A stretch of DNA of 41,289 bases from an uncultured Christensenellaceae bacterium (GCA_944381345.1 CALWKU010000071.1:1-41289), one strand, 5' to 3'. Counted from the stretch's first letter, positions 21,146 through 30,731 are shown. Numbers and translations: made by a program. The notes: generated by a model from the letters alone, not told the origin.

Positions 21146-24130
21146 ATGCGCAGAACGGAAAAGAAACCTCGAAAAGAAACCGCACGGCGCGAATCCGCCG
21201 AACCGGCAAAAAAGTCGACGTTCGCATACGGCTTGGCTCTTTTGAGCGCAAGCGTCGTTTTTGCGTTGATCGTTTTTGGCGCCTTCGGAGGCGCGGGCGC
21301 GGTCGTAACCGACTTTTTGCTCGGGGTTTTCGGCTATGTTTTCTATGCCTATATCGTGATCGGGGTATGTTACGGCGTCATCATGATACTTGGCAAAAAG
21401 CCGTCCGTATCGCGCGGTATCCGCTTTTTGTATGCGCTTGCTTTGACCGCGATCGTAGCAATGATACACATGTTTTCGTCGCGCGGATACGCCGGCGCGG
21501 ATTGGGGCGGATACATCGAGCAGTGCTATCACGGAGCCAACACCGCTGCCGGCGCGCTCGGCGCGATCTTGCTGTATTTCCCTACAAAAATATATGTCGC
21601 GGCGCAGATATTGATCGGACTTGTGCTGATCGGATTGATCGCGCTCCTGATTGTTTCGCAGGTCGACCGCGAATTTTCATTCAGACTTCGTAAGACCAGC
21701 GCTAAGCGCACGAACAGATACGAATACGAAGAAGAGCGAGAGCCGCGTCAAAAAGAGCTGATCGAGCCTGAGCCGCAGCAAGACGCTCGCGCTCCGATGT
21801 ACAATGCGACCGTCGAGGGCAAAAAGCTGCCCGACAGGATGTCGCGTTCGTTCATCAGGAAGTCCACCGAATATACCCCCATCGAAAAGATGGACAGCGA
21901 GCCTGAAATGCGCGAGGATCTGCGCGTAGGAGACGAGATAAGCGACAGCGTAGTGGACGACGCGCTCAGCGTTTACCGCGAAAAGAGACGCAAGGCGCTC
22001 GACAGCCTGTACGACAAGCCCGTTGAAGAGAAAAAGCCCGCAGTCGACGATCTTTCGCCGGAGGAGAGAGCGAAAAGGTCGATGGAACTGCTTTACGGCG
22101 AGAACGACGAGCCCGTGCGCATCGAGAGAAAGCCCGGCGCGGACAGAGGCGACGACATCTACAAGTCGTACAGCAGCAGCGAGCGCATGCGTATTATCAG
22201 AGAAAATCAGCGCCGTATGCGCGAGCAGTATGAGCGGGATCACGATCTTGCGCCAAAGCGGCAGTCGGACGACGACGTGATGAGCGCGTTCAACGACATT
22301 TTGCGCGAAACGCGCGAAGAAAAGGACAAGCAAGATTTTGCTGCGCCAAAAGAGGAAAAGCCGGTTGAGCCGGATATGGCGAAGGATGATGACGTAGAGG
22401 ACGCGAGCGCGCGCAATCCCGAGCCGCTCGAGTCGTTTGCCGATTTCCTCAACAAAAAAGCGGAAGATGACAAGAAAGAGAAAAAGGAAGAACCTCCCTT
22501 TATACCTCCCGTCGTAAAGCCTGCGCCCGTTGTACCGCGCGTAGTCAAGCCTGTCGTTCCCGAACCAAAGCCCGAGCCGAGCCCCGAACCTAAACCGGAG
22601 TCTAAGCCGGTCAAGCGCGCGCCTTACAAACCGCCGCAGCTGTCCGATCTGCGCGATTATGACGAAAACGTGGACGGGGGTCTCGACTATGACGAAAAAA
22701 AGGAGAGCGTGGAGAATTGCCTCGCCAACTTCAATATTCCCGCAAAGGTCGTCAACATCGTCAAAGGTCCGACGTTCAGTAGGCTTGAGCTTGATGTTCC
22801 GCCCGGGATAAGCGTCAACAAGATCCCCGCGCACTACAACGACCTTGCCATGGCGCTCGCGGTCGAGAGTCTGCGCATAGAGGCACCCATTCCGAAAAAG
22901 AGATATTGCGGCATAGAGATCCCGAACGAGAGGAGAGGCACCGTCAGTTTGAAGTCGGTCATCGACTCATCGCAGTTCAATACGACGAAAAAGAAGGGGC
23001 TGTATTTTGCGCTCGGCAAGGATATAGACGGCAACTGTTACGTCAGCGATCTGACCTCGTTCCCGCATGCGCTCGTCGCAGGCGGCACGGGTTCGGGAAA
23101 GAGCGTATGTCTCAACTGCATGATCGCAAGTTTGCTGTACAAGTATTCGCCCGATCAATTGCGATTGATCCTGATCGACCCAAAGATGGTCGAATTCAAT
23201 ATCTACAAAGAGCTGCCGCACCTCATTGTGCCCGAGATCCTCAGCGAGACGCCAAAGATGATCAACGCGCTCAAATGGAGCATTGAGGAAATGAATCGCC
23301 GCTATGAGATGATGAGCCGCTACAAACTCGCAAAGATAGACGATTACAACGAGCTTGCCGACAGCGACAAGACGCTGCAAAAGCTGCCTTATATCGTCAT
23401 CATCATCGACGAGGTCGCCGACATCATGCAGTCCAAGTCGGCAAAGGAATTCGAAGGACTCGTCAAGACTCTGACCGCAAAGTCGCGCGCTTCGGGCATA
23501 CATCTCGTGCTTGCGACCCAAAGACCGTCGGTAGACGTCATAACGGGTACGATCAAAGCGAACCTGCCCACGCGTATAGCGTTTGCGGTCACTCAACAGG
23601 TGGACAGCAAGACCATACTCGATATGTCGGGCGCAGAGCGATTGCTCGGCAAGGGCGATATGCTCATCAAATTCGTGGACAAGCCGCATCCCATCCGCGT
23701 GCAGGGCGCGTTTGTGGATATGCGCGAAGTCGCGGCGATAGTCGACGAGGTAGTCGCGGGCAACGAGGGCATTTTCGATCCCGAGATCGCAAAGGCGATA
23801 GATTTTGTCGAGCCTGCAGAGGAGGAGCATGCGCCATCTGTGGGAGCGGGAGGGGGCAAATCCGCTTCTCTTGAACAAGATCCCGCGTTCATAGGAGCGC
23901 TCAAACTTGCGATAGAGAACAGGGACGGAGACAAGGGCATTTCGGTGTCCATGCTGCAACGCAAGCTGTCGCTCGGCTTCCCGAAGGCGGCAAAGATCCT
24001 CGATCAAATGGAGGAGCTTGGATATGTCTCCGGCGCAACGCAGGGCAACAAGCCGCGTAAGGTCTATATCACGCAGGAGATGTTTGAAGAAAAGTACGGC
24101 GACATAGACGGAGAGATCGGAGATGAATAA
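21146..24130 (+). CDS. ftsK: DNA translocase FtsK/SpoIIIE
   Basis: The 994-aa protein pumps chromosomal DNA through the septum during division or sporulation. The N-terminal region has four membrane helices within residues 20-175. A long, charged, Pro-rich cytoplasmic linker (about 180-500) follows, with runs of Glu/Lys/Pro around EPKPEPSPEPKPE. The motor has Walker A GGTGSGKS near residue 650, a Walker B IIIDEVADIM, and ATQRPSVDVITG. The C-terminal winged-helix gamma domain, which reads DNA polarity sequences, is present (SVSMLQRKLSLGFPKAAKIL). The start ATG follows AAGGAG. The stop overlaps rimO by 8 bp. Confidence 0.95.
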   Translation: MRRTEKKPRKETARRESAEPAKKSTFAYGLALLSASVVFALIVFGAFGGAGAVVTDFLLGVFGYVFYAYIVIGVCYGVIMILGKKPSVSRGIRFLYALALTAIVAMIHMFSSRGYAGADWGGYIEQCYHGANTAAGALGAILLYFPTKIYVAAQILIGLVLIGLIALLIVSQVDREFSFRLRKTSAKRTNRYEYEEEREPRQKELIEPEPQQDARAPMYNATVEGKKLPDRMSRSFIRKSTEYTPIEKMDSEPEMREDLRVGDEISDSVVDDALSVYREKRRKALDSLYDKPVEEKKPAVDDLSPEERAKRSMELLYGENDEPVRIERKPGADRGDDIYKSYSSSERMRIIRENQRRMREQYERDHDLAPKRQSDDDVMSAFNDILRETREEKDKQDFAAPKEEKPVEPDMAKDDDVEDASARNPEPLESFADFLNKKAEDDKKEKKEEPPFIPPVVKPAPVVPRVVKPVVPEPKPEPSPEPKPESKPVKRAPYKPPQLSDLRDYDENVDGGLDYDEKKESVENCLANFNIPAKVVNIVKGPTFSRLELDVPPGISVNKIPAHYNDLAMALAVESLRIEAPIPKKRYCGIEIPNERRGTVSLKSVIDSSQFNTTKKKGLYFALGKDIDGNCYVSDLTSFPHALVAGGTGSGKSVCLNCMIASLLYKYSPDQLRLILIDPKMVEFNIYKELPHLIVPEILSETPKMINALKWSIEEMNRRYEMMSRYKLAKIDDYNELADSDKTLQKLPYIVIIIDEVADIMQSKSAKEFEGLVKTLTAKSRASGIHLVLATQRPSVDVITGTIKANLPTRIAFAVTQQVDSKTILDMSGAERLLGKGDMLIKFVDKPHPIRVQGAFVDMREVAAIVDEVVAGNEGIFDPEIAKAIDFVEPAEEEHAPSVGAGGGKSASLEQDPAFIGALKLAIENRDGDKGISVSMLQRKLSLGFPKAAKILDQMEELGYVSGATQGNKPRKVYITQEMFEEKYGDIDGEIGDE

Positions 24131-25457
24131 GCGGGATATCCTCATAGGCGTCGTCTCGCTCGGCTGCGACAAGAACAGGATAGACACCGAGGAGATGTTG
24201 GGCAGGCTCGCCGCATACGGCGCGCGCTTTACTCAAGACGCCGCCGAAGCGGATGTGATCGTCGTCAACACCTGTGCTTTCATCGATAAGGCAAAAGAAG
24301 AAGCCATATCCGCGCTGTTGGAGATGGCGGAACACAAAAAAACCGGCAAGTGTCGCTTTTTGATAGCAACAGGGTGTTTGCCGCAGAGATATATGGATCA
24401 GCTGAAAGATGGTTTGCCGGAAGTCGACGCATGGCTCGGCACTGCTGGCTACGACAAGTTGCCGGACGTGATAGACAGACTGTATGAGGGGGAGAGAGGG
24501 ATCGCGGTCGCAAACTCTAAGGACGACCGCTGTCCGGTCGCTCCGCGAGTGCTGACTACGCCCGAGCATTATGCATATCTCAAGATCGCCGAGGGATGCG
24601 ACAACAAATGTACATATTGCGCCATCCCATCGATACGCGGCGCTTACACTTCTCGTCCGATCGAGAGCATAGTTGCGGAGGCAGAGCGGCTGCTTGCCGA
24701 GCATCCCGTCAAGGAACTTATTGTCGTCGCGCAGGACGTGACGCGCTACGGCGAAGATCTTTACGGGGAAAACAGACTTACGGACTTGCTTGCGCGGCTG
24801 TGCGAGCTGCCCGTAGAGTGGATAAGGACGCTCTATCTCTATCCCGAAAAGATAACCGACGAATTGCTCGATTTCATCGATTCGCATCCGAAGATGTGCC
24901 GCTATCTCGATATCCCGTTCCAACATTACTGCGATCGCATCCTCAAGAGAATGAACAGGCGGATAACGTCAAAAGGGATAGACGAACTGATCGCCAAGAT
25001 AGACGCACGGGGCGGATACACCGTGCGCAGTACGTTCATAGTCGGGTTTCCCGGCGAGACGGACGATGACGTCGACGCGCTTGCGGCGTTTTTACGCAGG
25101 GCGCGATTGGACAGATGCGGCTTTTTCGAGTATTCGGAAGAGGACGGTACGCCCGCCGCGAAACTGCCCGACAAGGTGTCCGATGAGGTGAAGAGACAGC
25201 GGTTCGAGAGGCTTTACGCGCTCCAAGAGGAGATAATGGCAGCCAAGGCGGAGTCCAAGATCGGTTCGATCGCCGATGTCATCTACGAGGATATAGATTT
25301 CGATACGCAGATGTTTGTCGGCAGGACGCGCGGCGACGCGCCCGACGTGGATTCGCGCATAGAGTTCGGTTCAAAACAGCCTATGGAGATAGGCGAGATC
25401 TGTCGCGTAAAAGTGACGGGATCAAAGTACGGAATATTGACGGGTGAAAGAATATGA
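24123..25457 (+). CDS. rimO: Ribosomal protein S12 methylthiotransferase RimO
   Basis: RimO (444 aa) is a radical-SAM enzyme with two iron-sulfur clusters that adds a methylthio group to an Asp of ribosomal protein S12. The N-terminal cluster ligands are in SLGCDKN, NTCAF and TGCLPQ. The radical-SAM motif CDNKCTYC follows, with AEGCDNKC and IPSIRG. A TRAM domain ends the protein. SLGCDKNRIDTE distinguishes RimO from MiaB (SFGCQMN type). The start overlaps the ftsK stop by 8 bp and the stop overlaps pgsA by 4 bp; ftsK-rimO-pgsA is a known clostridial order. Confidence 0.94.
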   Translation: MNKRDILIGVVSLGCDKNRIDTEEMLGRLAAYGARFTQDAAEADVIVVNTCAFIDKAKEEAISALLEMAEHKKTGKCRFLIATGCLPQRYMDQLKDGLPEVDAWLGTAGYDKLPDVIDRLYEGERGIAVANSKDDRCPVAPRVLTTPEHYAYLKIAEGCDNKCTYCAIPSIRGAYTSRPIESIVAEAERLLAEHPVKELIVVAQDVTRYGEDLYGENRLTDLLARLCELPVEWIRTLYLYPEKITDELLDFIDSHPKMCRYLDIPFQHYCDRILKRMNRRITSKGIDELIAKIDARGGYTVRSTFIVGFPGETDDDVDALAAFLRRARLDRCGFFEYSEEDGTPAAKLPDKVSDEVKRQRFERLYALQEEIMAAKAESKIGSIADVIYEDIDFDTQMFVGRTRGDAPDVDSRIEFGSKQPMEIGEICRVKVTGSKYGILTGERI

Positions 25458-26104
25458 CAAAACTCAATTTGCCTACCAAGATAACGGTGACGCGCATCCT
25501 TGCGATCCCGCTCATAATTGTGCTTTATGTGTTGCAGTGCGAGGTTCATCACCTGATCTGCATCGCTACGGCGTTGCTCTACATCATCACCTCGGTCACG
25601 GACTTTGTGGACGGGCATATCGCGCGCAAATACAACATGGTTACGACTTTGGGCAAGTTCCTCGACCCGATCGCCGACAAGGTGGTCGTGCTGACGGGCG
25701 TGTTCATTATCACGGACGGAGGAATGGTCTCCGTGCCGTATGTTGCGATGGTCTGCGGCGTAATAATAGTTGCGAGAGAGTTGATCATAGGCCTGTTGAG
25801 ACAGATAGCCGCGATCAAGAATTTCGTACTCGCAGCCGACGCGCTCGGCAAGGTCAAGACCGCGACTACAATGACGGCGATAGGGACGCTGTTGTTCGTT
25901 CCCTGCGGAGGCAGGTTCGGCGAAGTCGTGATGTGGATAGGCATGGCTATCCTGATCGTCGCCACTATCCTGACGGTATGGTCGGGCGTTCACTATGTGG
26001 TCGCAAACAAGGGGCTTTTCGCCGACGACAAGAGCGGCGCTGCCGCGCAAAACGATCCCGACGTCGAGGACGCGGGCGAAAGCGAGGATAGGGAGGAAAA
26101 TTGA
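25454..26104 (+). CDS. pgsA: CDP-diacylglycerol-glycerol-3-phosphate phosphatidyltransferase
   Basis: PgsA (216 aa) makes phosphatidylglycerophosphate, the committed step to phosphatidylglycerol, in the membrane. It begins LNLPTKITVTRILAIPL, typical of the family. The CDP-alcohol phosphotransferase motif DGxxARxxxxxxxxGxxxDxxxD is complete in DGHIARKYNM to FLDPIAD (about residues 54-76). Several membrane helices follow. The C-terminal tail of about 30 residues is acidic and hydrophilic. Start overlaps rimO (ATGA) and the stop shares a base with the next start. Confidence 0.93.
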   Translation: MTKLNLPTKITVTRILAIPLIIVLYVLQCEVHHLICIATALLYIITSVTDFVDGHIARKYNMVTTLGKFLDPIADKVVVLTGVFIITDGGMVSVPYVAMVCGVIIVARELIIGLLRQIAAIKNFVLAADALGKVKTATTMTAIGTLLFVPCGGRFGEVVMWIGMAILIVATILTVWSGVHYVVANKGLFADDKSGAAAQNDPDVEDAGESEDREEN

Positions 26105-26808
26105 TGGAATTCAAAAACGTATGCGTGCTTAAAGTTTTCGAGCCGTCCGATAAGATGATCGAAGAGGTCGAAAAAGCCGCGGCAAAAAGAGACTTAAGCG
26201 TCGACGTCAGGATGGCGTACGGAGACTGCGCTATCACCGTCATTTCCGAAAGGGACGAAGTCGCGTTCAACGACGCGGTCAAAGATATCTTCGACATTTG
26301 CGGCGACAAGCTCTATTCGGATGCCGGCGAGTCGCTCGCCGAAAAGGTGGTCGAGACGTTGTCCGCCGAAGGTAAGACAATCGCCGTTGCTGAATCGTTC
26401 ACGGGCGGACTGATATGTTCCGAGCTTGTCGGAGTGTCCGGCGCGAGCGCGGTGCTGTACGAAGGCGTCGTCACATATTCCGCAAACGCAAAGATACGCC
26501 GTCTGCACGTCAAGGCGGGCACTTTGGAGAATTACGGCGCGGTCAGCAAGCAAGTTTGCGCCGAGATGCTCGACGGATTGATCTCGTCGCGTATGACCGA
26601 CTTTGCTATCGCTACGACGGGTTGCGCCGGTCCCGATACGGACGAGTTCGGTACGCCCGTAGGCAGATGCTATATCGGCGTCGCCGACCGCGAAAGCAAG
26701 GAAATACACGAATCGGATTTCGACGAGGATCGCAACGATCTGCGCCGTCACGCGGCGAATACCGCGCTGTGGCTGTTGTTGCGGTTTGCGGAGAATATAC
26801 AAAAATAA
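26104..26808 (+). CDS. cinA: CinA-type nicotinamide-nucleotide amidohydrolase, lacking the N-terminal domain
   Basis: The 234-aa protein has the CinA C-terminal (PncC) domain from about residue 80 to the end, with [27 protein letters not shown] and the TTGCAGPD motif. This domain deamidates nicotinamide mononucleotide. Residues 1-75 match only the small middle domain of full-length CinA (ending [17 protein letters not shown]). The usual COG1058/MoCF-like domain of about 170 residues is missing, although the position between pgsA and recA is that of full-length cinA. ATG 26104 shares its A with the pgsA stop; GGGAGG lies upstream. TTG 26101 is a less likely start. Confidence 0.85.
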   Translation: MEFKNVCVLKVFEPSDKMIEEVEKAAAKRDLSVDVRMAYGDCAITVISERDEVAFNDAVKDIFDICGDKLYSDAGESLAEKVVETLSAEGKTIAVAESFTGGLICSELVGVSGASAVLYEGVVTYSANAKIRRLHVKAGTLENYGAVSKQVCAEMLDGLISSRMTDFAIATTGCAGPDTDEFGTPVGRCYIGVADRESKEIHESDFDEDRNDLRRHAANTALWLLLRFAENIQK

Positions 26809-26827
26809 ACAAAAGGGAAATATAGAC

Positions 26828-27847
26828 ATGGCAAAAAACGACAACACCGAAAAGAAAAGCGCCGACAAGGCGACGCTCATCCAGGACACGATAGCCAAGA
26901 TCGAAAAGCAGTACGGCAAAGGCTCCATCATGCGTTTGGGCGACAAACAGATCGTCCCCGTCGACGTGATAAGCAGCGGCTGTCTGACGCTCGATCTTGC
27001 GCTGGGTATCGGCGGATGGCCTAAGGGCAGGATCGTAGAGATCTTCGGACCGGAATCATCAGGCAAGACGACGGTCGCGCTGCACGCGATCGCGTCCTGT
27101 CAAAAGGCGGGCGGATATGCGGCGTTCATAGATGCGGAACACGCACTCGATCCCATCTATGCCGAAAAGCTCGGCGTAGACATCAACAATCTGTATGTAT
27201 CGCAGCCGGACGACGGCGAGCAGGCGCTCAACATCGCAGACGAATTGGTAAGGAGTACCGCGCTCGATCTCATCGTCATCGACTCGGTCGCGGCGCTAAC
27301 TCCGCGCGCGGAATTGGACGGCGAAATGGGACAAAGCTCCGTAGGCGTGCAGGCGAGACTCATGTCTCAGGCGCTGCGCAAGCTGACCGGCATCATCAGC
27401 AAGTCTAACACCTGCGTCATCTTCATCAATCAGATCAGGGAGAAGGTGGGCGTGATGTTCGGCAATCCCGAGACTACGCCGGGCGGCAGAGCATTGAGAT
27501 TCGGCGCGAGCGTGCGCGTAGATATCCGTAAAGGCGACGCGATCAAGGACGGCACGGTGTTTGTCGGAAACAGGACAAAAGCAAAAGTCGTCAAAAACAA
27601 GTTGGCGCCGCCGTTCAAGACCGCCGAGTTCGACATCATCTTCGGCAAGGGCATTTCGCAGTGCGGCTGCGTACTCGATCTCGCCGTCGAAAAGGGAATC
27701 ATCGCCAAGAGCGGCGCTCACTACAAATACAATGACGAGAGCATAGGTCTCGGCAGAGACAAGACGGTGCAATATCTGTCCGACAACCCCGAGCTGGTAG
27801 ACGAACTCGTCGCAAGGATAAGAGAGAAGATCGAACAGGAAAAATGA
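26828..27847 (+). CDS. recA: Recombinase RecA
   Basis: RecA (339 aa) forms the filament for strand exchange and triggers LexA self-cleavage. Walker [10 protein letters not shown] (about residues 63-71), the EHALDP segment, Walker [16 protein letters not shown], the loop L1 [22 protein letters not shown], and L2 with [22 protein letters not shown] are all intact. The acidic C-terminal tail found in many RecA proteins is short here and ends REKIEQEK. The start MAKNDN follows AAAGGGAAA. It is the fifth gene of the ftsK operon, and I see no LexA box directly ahead of it. Confidence 0.97.
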   Translation: MAKNDNTEKKSADKATLIQDTIAKIEKQYGKGSIMRLGDKQIVPVDVISSGCLTLDLALGIGGWPKGRIVEIFGPESSGKTTVALHAIASCQKAGGYAAFIDAEHALDPIYAEKLGVDINNLYVSQPDDGEQALNIADELVRSTALDLIVIDSVAALTPRAELDGEMGQSSVGVQARLMSQALRKLTGIISKSNTCVIFINQIREKVGVMFGNPETTPGGRALRFGASVRVDIRKGDAIKDGTVFVGNRTKAKVVKNKLAPPFKTAEFDIIFGKGISQCGCVLDLAVEKGIIAKSGAHYKYNDESIGLGRDKTVQYLSDNPELVDELVARIREKIEQEK

Positions 27848-27869
27848 CGGACGCGTGTGCCGAGGCGCG

Positions 27870-27890
27870 AAGCGCGACATTTGCGCTTTT
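27870..27890 (+). terminator. Weak terminator after recA
   Basis: AAGCGC at 27870-27875 pairs with GCGCTT at 27883-27888 followed by TT. The stem is short, but its position fits the end of the operon. Confidence 0.4.
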
Positions 27891-27905
27891 GTGTTCCGTT
27901 AACGT

Positions 27906-27934
27906 TTGACATACTACATATTGTAGTATATAAT
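27906..27934 (+). promoter_or_regulatory. Perfect-consensus promoter of rny
   Basis: TTGACA at 27906-27911 and TATAAT at 27929-27934 are 17 nt apart, matching the vegetative consensus at all 12 positions. It lies about 60 nt ahead of rny. Confidence 0.87.
27911..27929 (+). promoter_or_regulatory. Dyad operator candidate between -35 and -10 of rny
   Basis: ATACTACA-TAT-TGTAGTAT is a perfect inverted repeat with 8-bp arms that fills the promoter spacer exactly. A repressor there would block RNA polymerase. The TACA/TGTA half-sites recall BlaI/MecI/CopY operators, which however have a 2-nt centre. Confidence 0.5.
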
Positions 27935-27943
27935 AAGTATATA

Positions 27944-27960
27944 ACCACTCATCGAGTGGT
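27944..27960 (+). promoter_or_regulatory. Short palindrome at the start of the rny leader
   Basis: ACCACTC-ATC-GAGTGGT has 7-bp arms and would form a hairpin at the very 5' end of the rny mRNA. It may stabilise the transcript or bind a regulator. Confidence 0.4.
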
Positions 27961-27995
27961 ACCGAAACTTTATAATTGAATAACAGGAGGTAAAA

Positions 27996-29603
27996 ATGTT
28001 AAGCGACAATTTGGGCTTGACCTTACTTCTCGGTGCGGATCTTACGGCTCTGTGGATCGTTATCGCGGCAGTCATCGCTCTCGCTTTTGGCGTAGCCGGC
28101 GGCGTGTTTATATACAGGACTATAGCTCGTAAATCTGTCGGTTCGGTCAAACAGGAATGCGACAAGATCAGGGACGAAGCAAAAGCGGAAGCCAAGACCA
28201 TTCTCAAAGAAGCAAAGGTAGAAGCCAAAGAAGAGCAGCAAAAACTCCGCGCGGAGATAGACCGCGAATCCAAGGAGCGCAAAGCGGAATTCGCCCGCAC
28301 CGAGCAGCGCCTCATACAGCGCGAGGATCAGCTCGACAAAAAGGAGTCGGCATTGGACAAAAAGTCCGACGCTCTCGACGAGGCGAAGAAACAGGTCGAG
28401 CAAAAACAGAACAAGCTCGACGCAATGCAGCAGGAACTTGACGGCGCCCACGCCAAGATGATCGAGGAACTCGAAAAGGTGGCGGGCATGACTCAGTCGG
28501 AGGCGAAACAGATGCTCATCGACGAACTCGTCGACGAGGCAAAAAAGGACGCCGAGACTAAGGTCAGAGAGATCGAACAGCAAGCCAAGGACGAAGCCGA
28601 CAAAAAGGCGAAGAATATCGTGGGTCTGGCGGTCCAAAGATGCGCCGTCGACCATGCGTCGGAGATATGCACATCGGTAGTCGCTCTCCCCAACGAAGAG
28701 ATGAAGGGACGTCTGATCGGCAGAGTGGGCAGAAATATCCGTGCTATCGAGAACTCGACCGGCGTAGATCTCATCATAGACGACACTCCGGACGTGGTCA
28801 CGATCTCGGGGTTTGATGCAGTTAGGCGTGAAGTCGCAAGACTTACTATCGAAAAGCTCGTCTCGGACGGCAGGATACATCCCGCGCGCATCGAAGAGAC
28901 GGTCGAAAAGGTCAGAAAAGATCTTGACGCACAGATGAAGCAAGCGGGCGAAAACGCCGCTTACGACGCGGGTGTGTTCGGGCTTCACCCCGAGATGATC
29001 AAGTTGCTCGGCAGGTTGAAATTCCGCACCAGTTACGGTCAAAACGTGCTTAATCACTCTCTCGAGGTCAGCTATCTCGCAGGGCTCATGGCTTCCGAAC
29101 TCGGCGCAGACGTCAAGGTCGCCAAGAGGGCGGGTCTGCTGCACGACATAGGTAAGTCTGTAGATCACGAGTTTGAGGGTACGCACGTCACGATCGGCGT
29201 GGATATCGCCAAGAGATTCAAAGAGAGCAAAGCGGTCATTCATGCGATCGAGGCGCACCACAACGACGTCGAACCAAAGACGCTTGAAGCGATCGTAGTA
29301 CAGGCAGCGGACGCGATCTCGGGCGCAAGACCGGGCGCAAGGCGCGAGTCGATCGAAAATTATGTCAAGCGTCTCGAAAAGCTGGAGGGCATCGCCAATT
29401 CCTTCGCCGGCGTCGAACAGTCGTATGCTATCCAGGCGGGGCGCGAGATCCGCGTCATCGTCAAACCCGAAGAGGTCAACGACTCTCAGACGACCTTTAT
29501 GGCAAAGGAGATCGCCAAAAAGCTCGAGGCGGAACTCGATTATCCCGGACAGATCAAAGTCAACGTTATCAGGGAGTTGCGCAGAGTGGAATACGCGAAA
29601 TAA
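27996..29603 (+). CDS. rny: Ribonuclease Y
   Basis: RNase Y (535 aa) is the membrane-anchored endoribonuclease that starts mRNA decay in Bacillota. It has one N-terminal membrane helix (about 18-40), a long charged coiled coil (about 50-200, rich in [22 protein letters not shown] heptads), a KH RNA-binding domain ([15 protein letters not shown]) and an HD domain with HDIGKS for metal binding. The C-terminal part ends in the usual [12 protein letters not shown]. Length is normal for the family. The ATG has AGGAGG upstream. It follows recA, a common clostridial arrangement, but has its own promoter. Confidence 0.96.
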   Translation: MLSDNLGLTLLLGADLTALWIVIAAVIALAFGVAGGVFIYRTIARKSVGSVKQECDKIRDEAKAEAKTILKEAKVEAKEEQQKLRAEIDRESKERKAEFARTEQRLIQREDQLDKKESALDKKSDALDEAKKQVEQKQNKLDAMQQELDGAHAKMIEELEKVAGMTQSEAKQMLIDELVDEAKKDAETKVREIEQQAKDEADKKAKNIVGLAVQRCAVDHASEICTSVVALPNEEMKGRLIGRVGRNIRAIENSTGVDLIIDDTPDVVTISGFDAVRREVARLTIEKLVSDGRIHPARIEETVEKVRKDLDAQMKQAGENAAYDAGVFGLHPEMIKLLGRLKFRTSYGQNVLNHSLEVSYLAGLMASELGADVKVAKRAGLLHDIGKSVDHEFEGTHVTIGVDIAKRFKESKAVIHAIEAHHNDVEPKTLEAIVVQAADAISGARPGARRESIENYVKRLEKLEGIANSFAGVEQSYAIQAGREIRVIVKPEEVNDSQTTFMAKEIAKKLEAELDYPGQIKVNVIRELRRVEYAK

Positions 29604-29611
29604 CAAAATCA

Positions 29612-29644
29612 AAACGCCTGCCGCGGATGCGGCGGGCGTTTTTG
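29612..29644 (+). terminator. Intrinsic terminator of rny
   Basis: A GC-rich stem (AACGCC-GCCGC arms around GGAT, about 12 bp) is followed by TTTTT. It starts 9 bp after the stop codon. Confidence 0.85.
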
Positions 29645-29649
29645 TATGC

Positions 29650-30249
29650 TCAAAGGAACAATATATCGATCAGCCACGGTATCATCACTGTAAAAATCGC
29701 ATCGACGGCGACGAATACCGCAAGGCACACCGCCGTCTCGCATATTGCCCGACTCAACAGCGAGCGGCAGGTCATCGCGGTGTTTTTCGCAAGCCAGAAG
29801 CGCGAGCAAAGGCCTACCACGGCGAAACTCAACGCAGTCAGCGAAAAATAGATCGGAGCGCAGAACAAGAATATGCTGGCAAGCCCCGTACCGAGAGAGA
29901 CGTTGCACGCGCCGACCGCGAGCAAGCCGAAACGATAGCCGATATATATCAGCCAAAACACGCTCGCAAGCGTAAAGACGCGTTTAAACACGGCAAGATA
30001 GCCTATCAAGGCTCCGACCGCAGCCAATGCCGAATACTTGAAAAAAGCCGACGATTTTGAATATTCCGCCGATTTGAGCAGTTCGATAACATTTTCCGAA
30101 GAGTAGTCCTCGATCTTCAGCGCGACTGCGATCCCGATCGCCGCGCCCAGCAGCGCGCAGCACGCAAACAGTACTGCGAGCCGAGAATTTTTTCGTAAAA
30201 ACTCGGCAGCTTCGGCTGCAAAAAAATTAGCGTTCGGTTTGAACTTCAT
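29650..30249 (-). CDS. Multi-pass membrane protein, SpoIIM-like
   Basis: The 199-aa protein has about five hydrophobic segments (roughly 24-44, 70-88, 92-113, 118-148 and 165-197), with a soluble loop after the first. Size and topology match the stage II sporulation protein M family, which helps the DMP machinery thin peptidoglycan during engulfment. Support also comes from position: in Bacillus and many clostridia spoIIM lies close upstream of deoB, as here. Sequence similarity by eye is weak, so the name is tentative. No ribosome-binding site precedes the ATG; a possible sigma-E-type promoter does. Confidence 0.5.
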   Translation of the reverse strand: MKFKPNANFFAAEAAEFLRKNSRLAVLFACCALLGAAIGIAVALKIEDYSSENVIELLKSAEYSKSSAFFKYSALAAVGALIGYLAVFKRVFTLASVFWLIYIGYRFGLLAVGACNVSLGTGLASIFLFCAPIYFSLTALSFAVVGLCSRFWLAKNTAMTCRSLLSRAICETAVCLAVFVAVDAIFTVMIPWLIDILFL

Positions 30250-30254
30250 ATCAA

Positions 30255-30284
30255 AATCTATGCTTGGACTGAGGCGTTATATGC
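30255..30284 (-). promoter_or_regulatory. Possible sigma-E-type promoter of the SpoIIM-like gene
   Basis: On the minus strand GCATATA (30284-30278) and CATAGATT (30262-30255) are 15 nt apart. They resemble the sigma-E pattern KMATATT-N13-15-CATACANT with one mismatch in each box. No vegetative promoter is visible. Confidence 0.28.
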
Positions 30285-30326
30285 CCGCGGTTCGACAAAA
30301 TGCGGGACGATCACCCCGTCGGCGCG

Positions 30327-30355
30327 TTTAAGCGACGGAAACAGAATGATATAAT
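30327..30355 (+). promoter_or_regulatory. Promoter giving a predicted leaderless mRNA
   Basis: TTTAAG at 30327-30332 (weak) and a perfect TATAAT at 30350-30355 are 17 nt apart. ATG 30362 lies 6 nt after the -10 box. Confidence 0.5.
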
Positions 30356-30361
30356 GCATAT

Positions 30362-30691
30362 ATGGAACAAATTGTATTGGACTTGCTGCTGTCTACGGGT
30401 ATAAACCCGAGGCACAAGGCGACGAGATATCTATGCGCGCTCATCGAAAAGGCGCATACGGACCGGATATTTCCGCTAAAACGTCGCGGTTACCCAATAA
30501 TAGCCGAAAGATTTTGCACCACGCCCGAATGCGTGGATAAGGCGATCCAAAACGCGCTTTCGGCGGCGTGGACGAAAAAGACGAGCGAGGCGTTCTCAAA
30601 TATAGTCGACGACACGAGAGGCAAGCCGACCGCATCTAAATTTATAATTGAGGCAGCACATATTCTGTACGGAGATCGGGAGTCGTTTTGA
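30362..30691 (+). CDS. Stand-alone Spo0A C-terminal-type DNA-binding protein
   Basis: The 109-aa protein matches the effector domain of Spo0A along nearly its full length. LLSTGINPRHKATRYLCALIE resembles the first helices, YPIIAERFCTTPECVDKAIQNALSAAW the helix-turn-helix (Spo0A: YPDIAKKFNTTxxRVERAIRHAIEVAW), and RGKPTASKFI the KPTNSEFI ending. The receiver domain with its phosphorylated Asp is absent, so phosphorelay control cannot apply. The start codon is 6 nt after TATAAT, which excludes a lost longer 5' end on this transcript. It lies between the SpoIIM-like gene (divergent) and deoB. It could bind 0A-type boxes or compete with Spo0A; both are inference. Confidence 0.82.
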   Translation: MEQIVLDLLLSTGINPRHKATRYLCALIEKAHTDRIFPLKRRGYPIIAERFCTTPECVDKAIQNALSAAWTKKTSEAFSNIVDDTRGKPTASKFIIEAAHILYGDRESF

Positions 30692-30702
30692 GCGAAGATA
30701 TC

Positions 30703-30731
30703 TTGAAACACGCGTCAAGAGGTGGTATAAT
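30703..30731 (+). promoter_or_regulatory. deoB promoter giving a predicted leaderless mRNA
   Basis: TTGAAA at 30703-30708 and a perfect TATAAT at 30726-30731 are 17 nt apart. ATG 30738 lies 6 nt after the -10 box. Confidence 0.7.
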
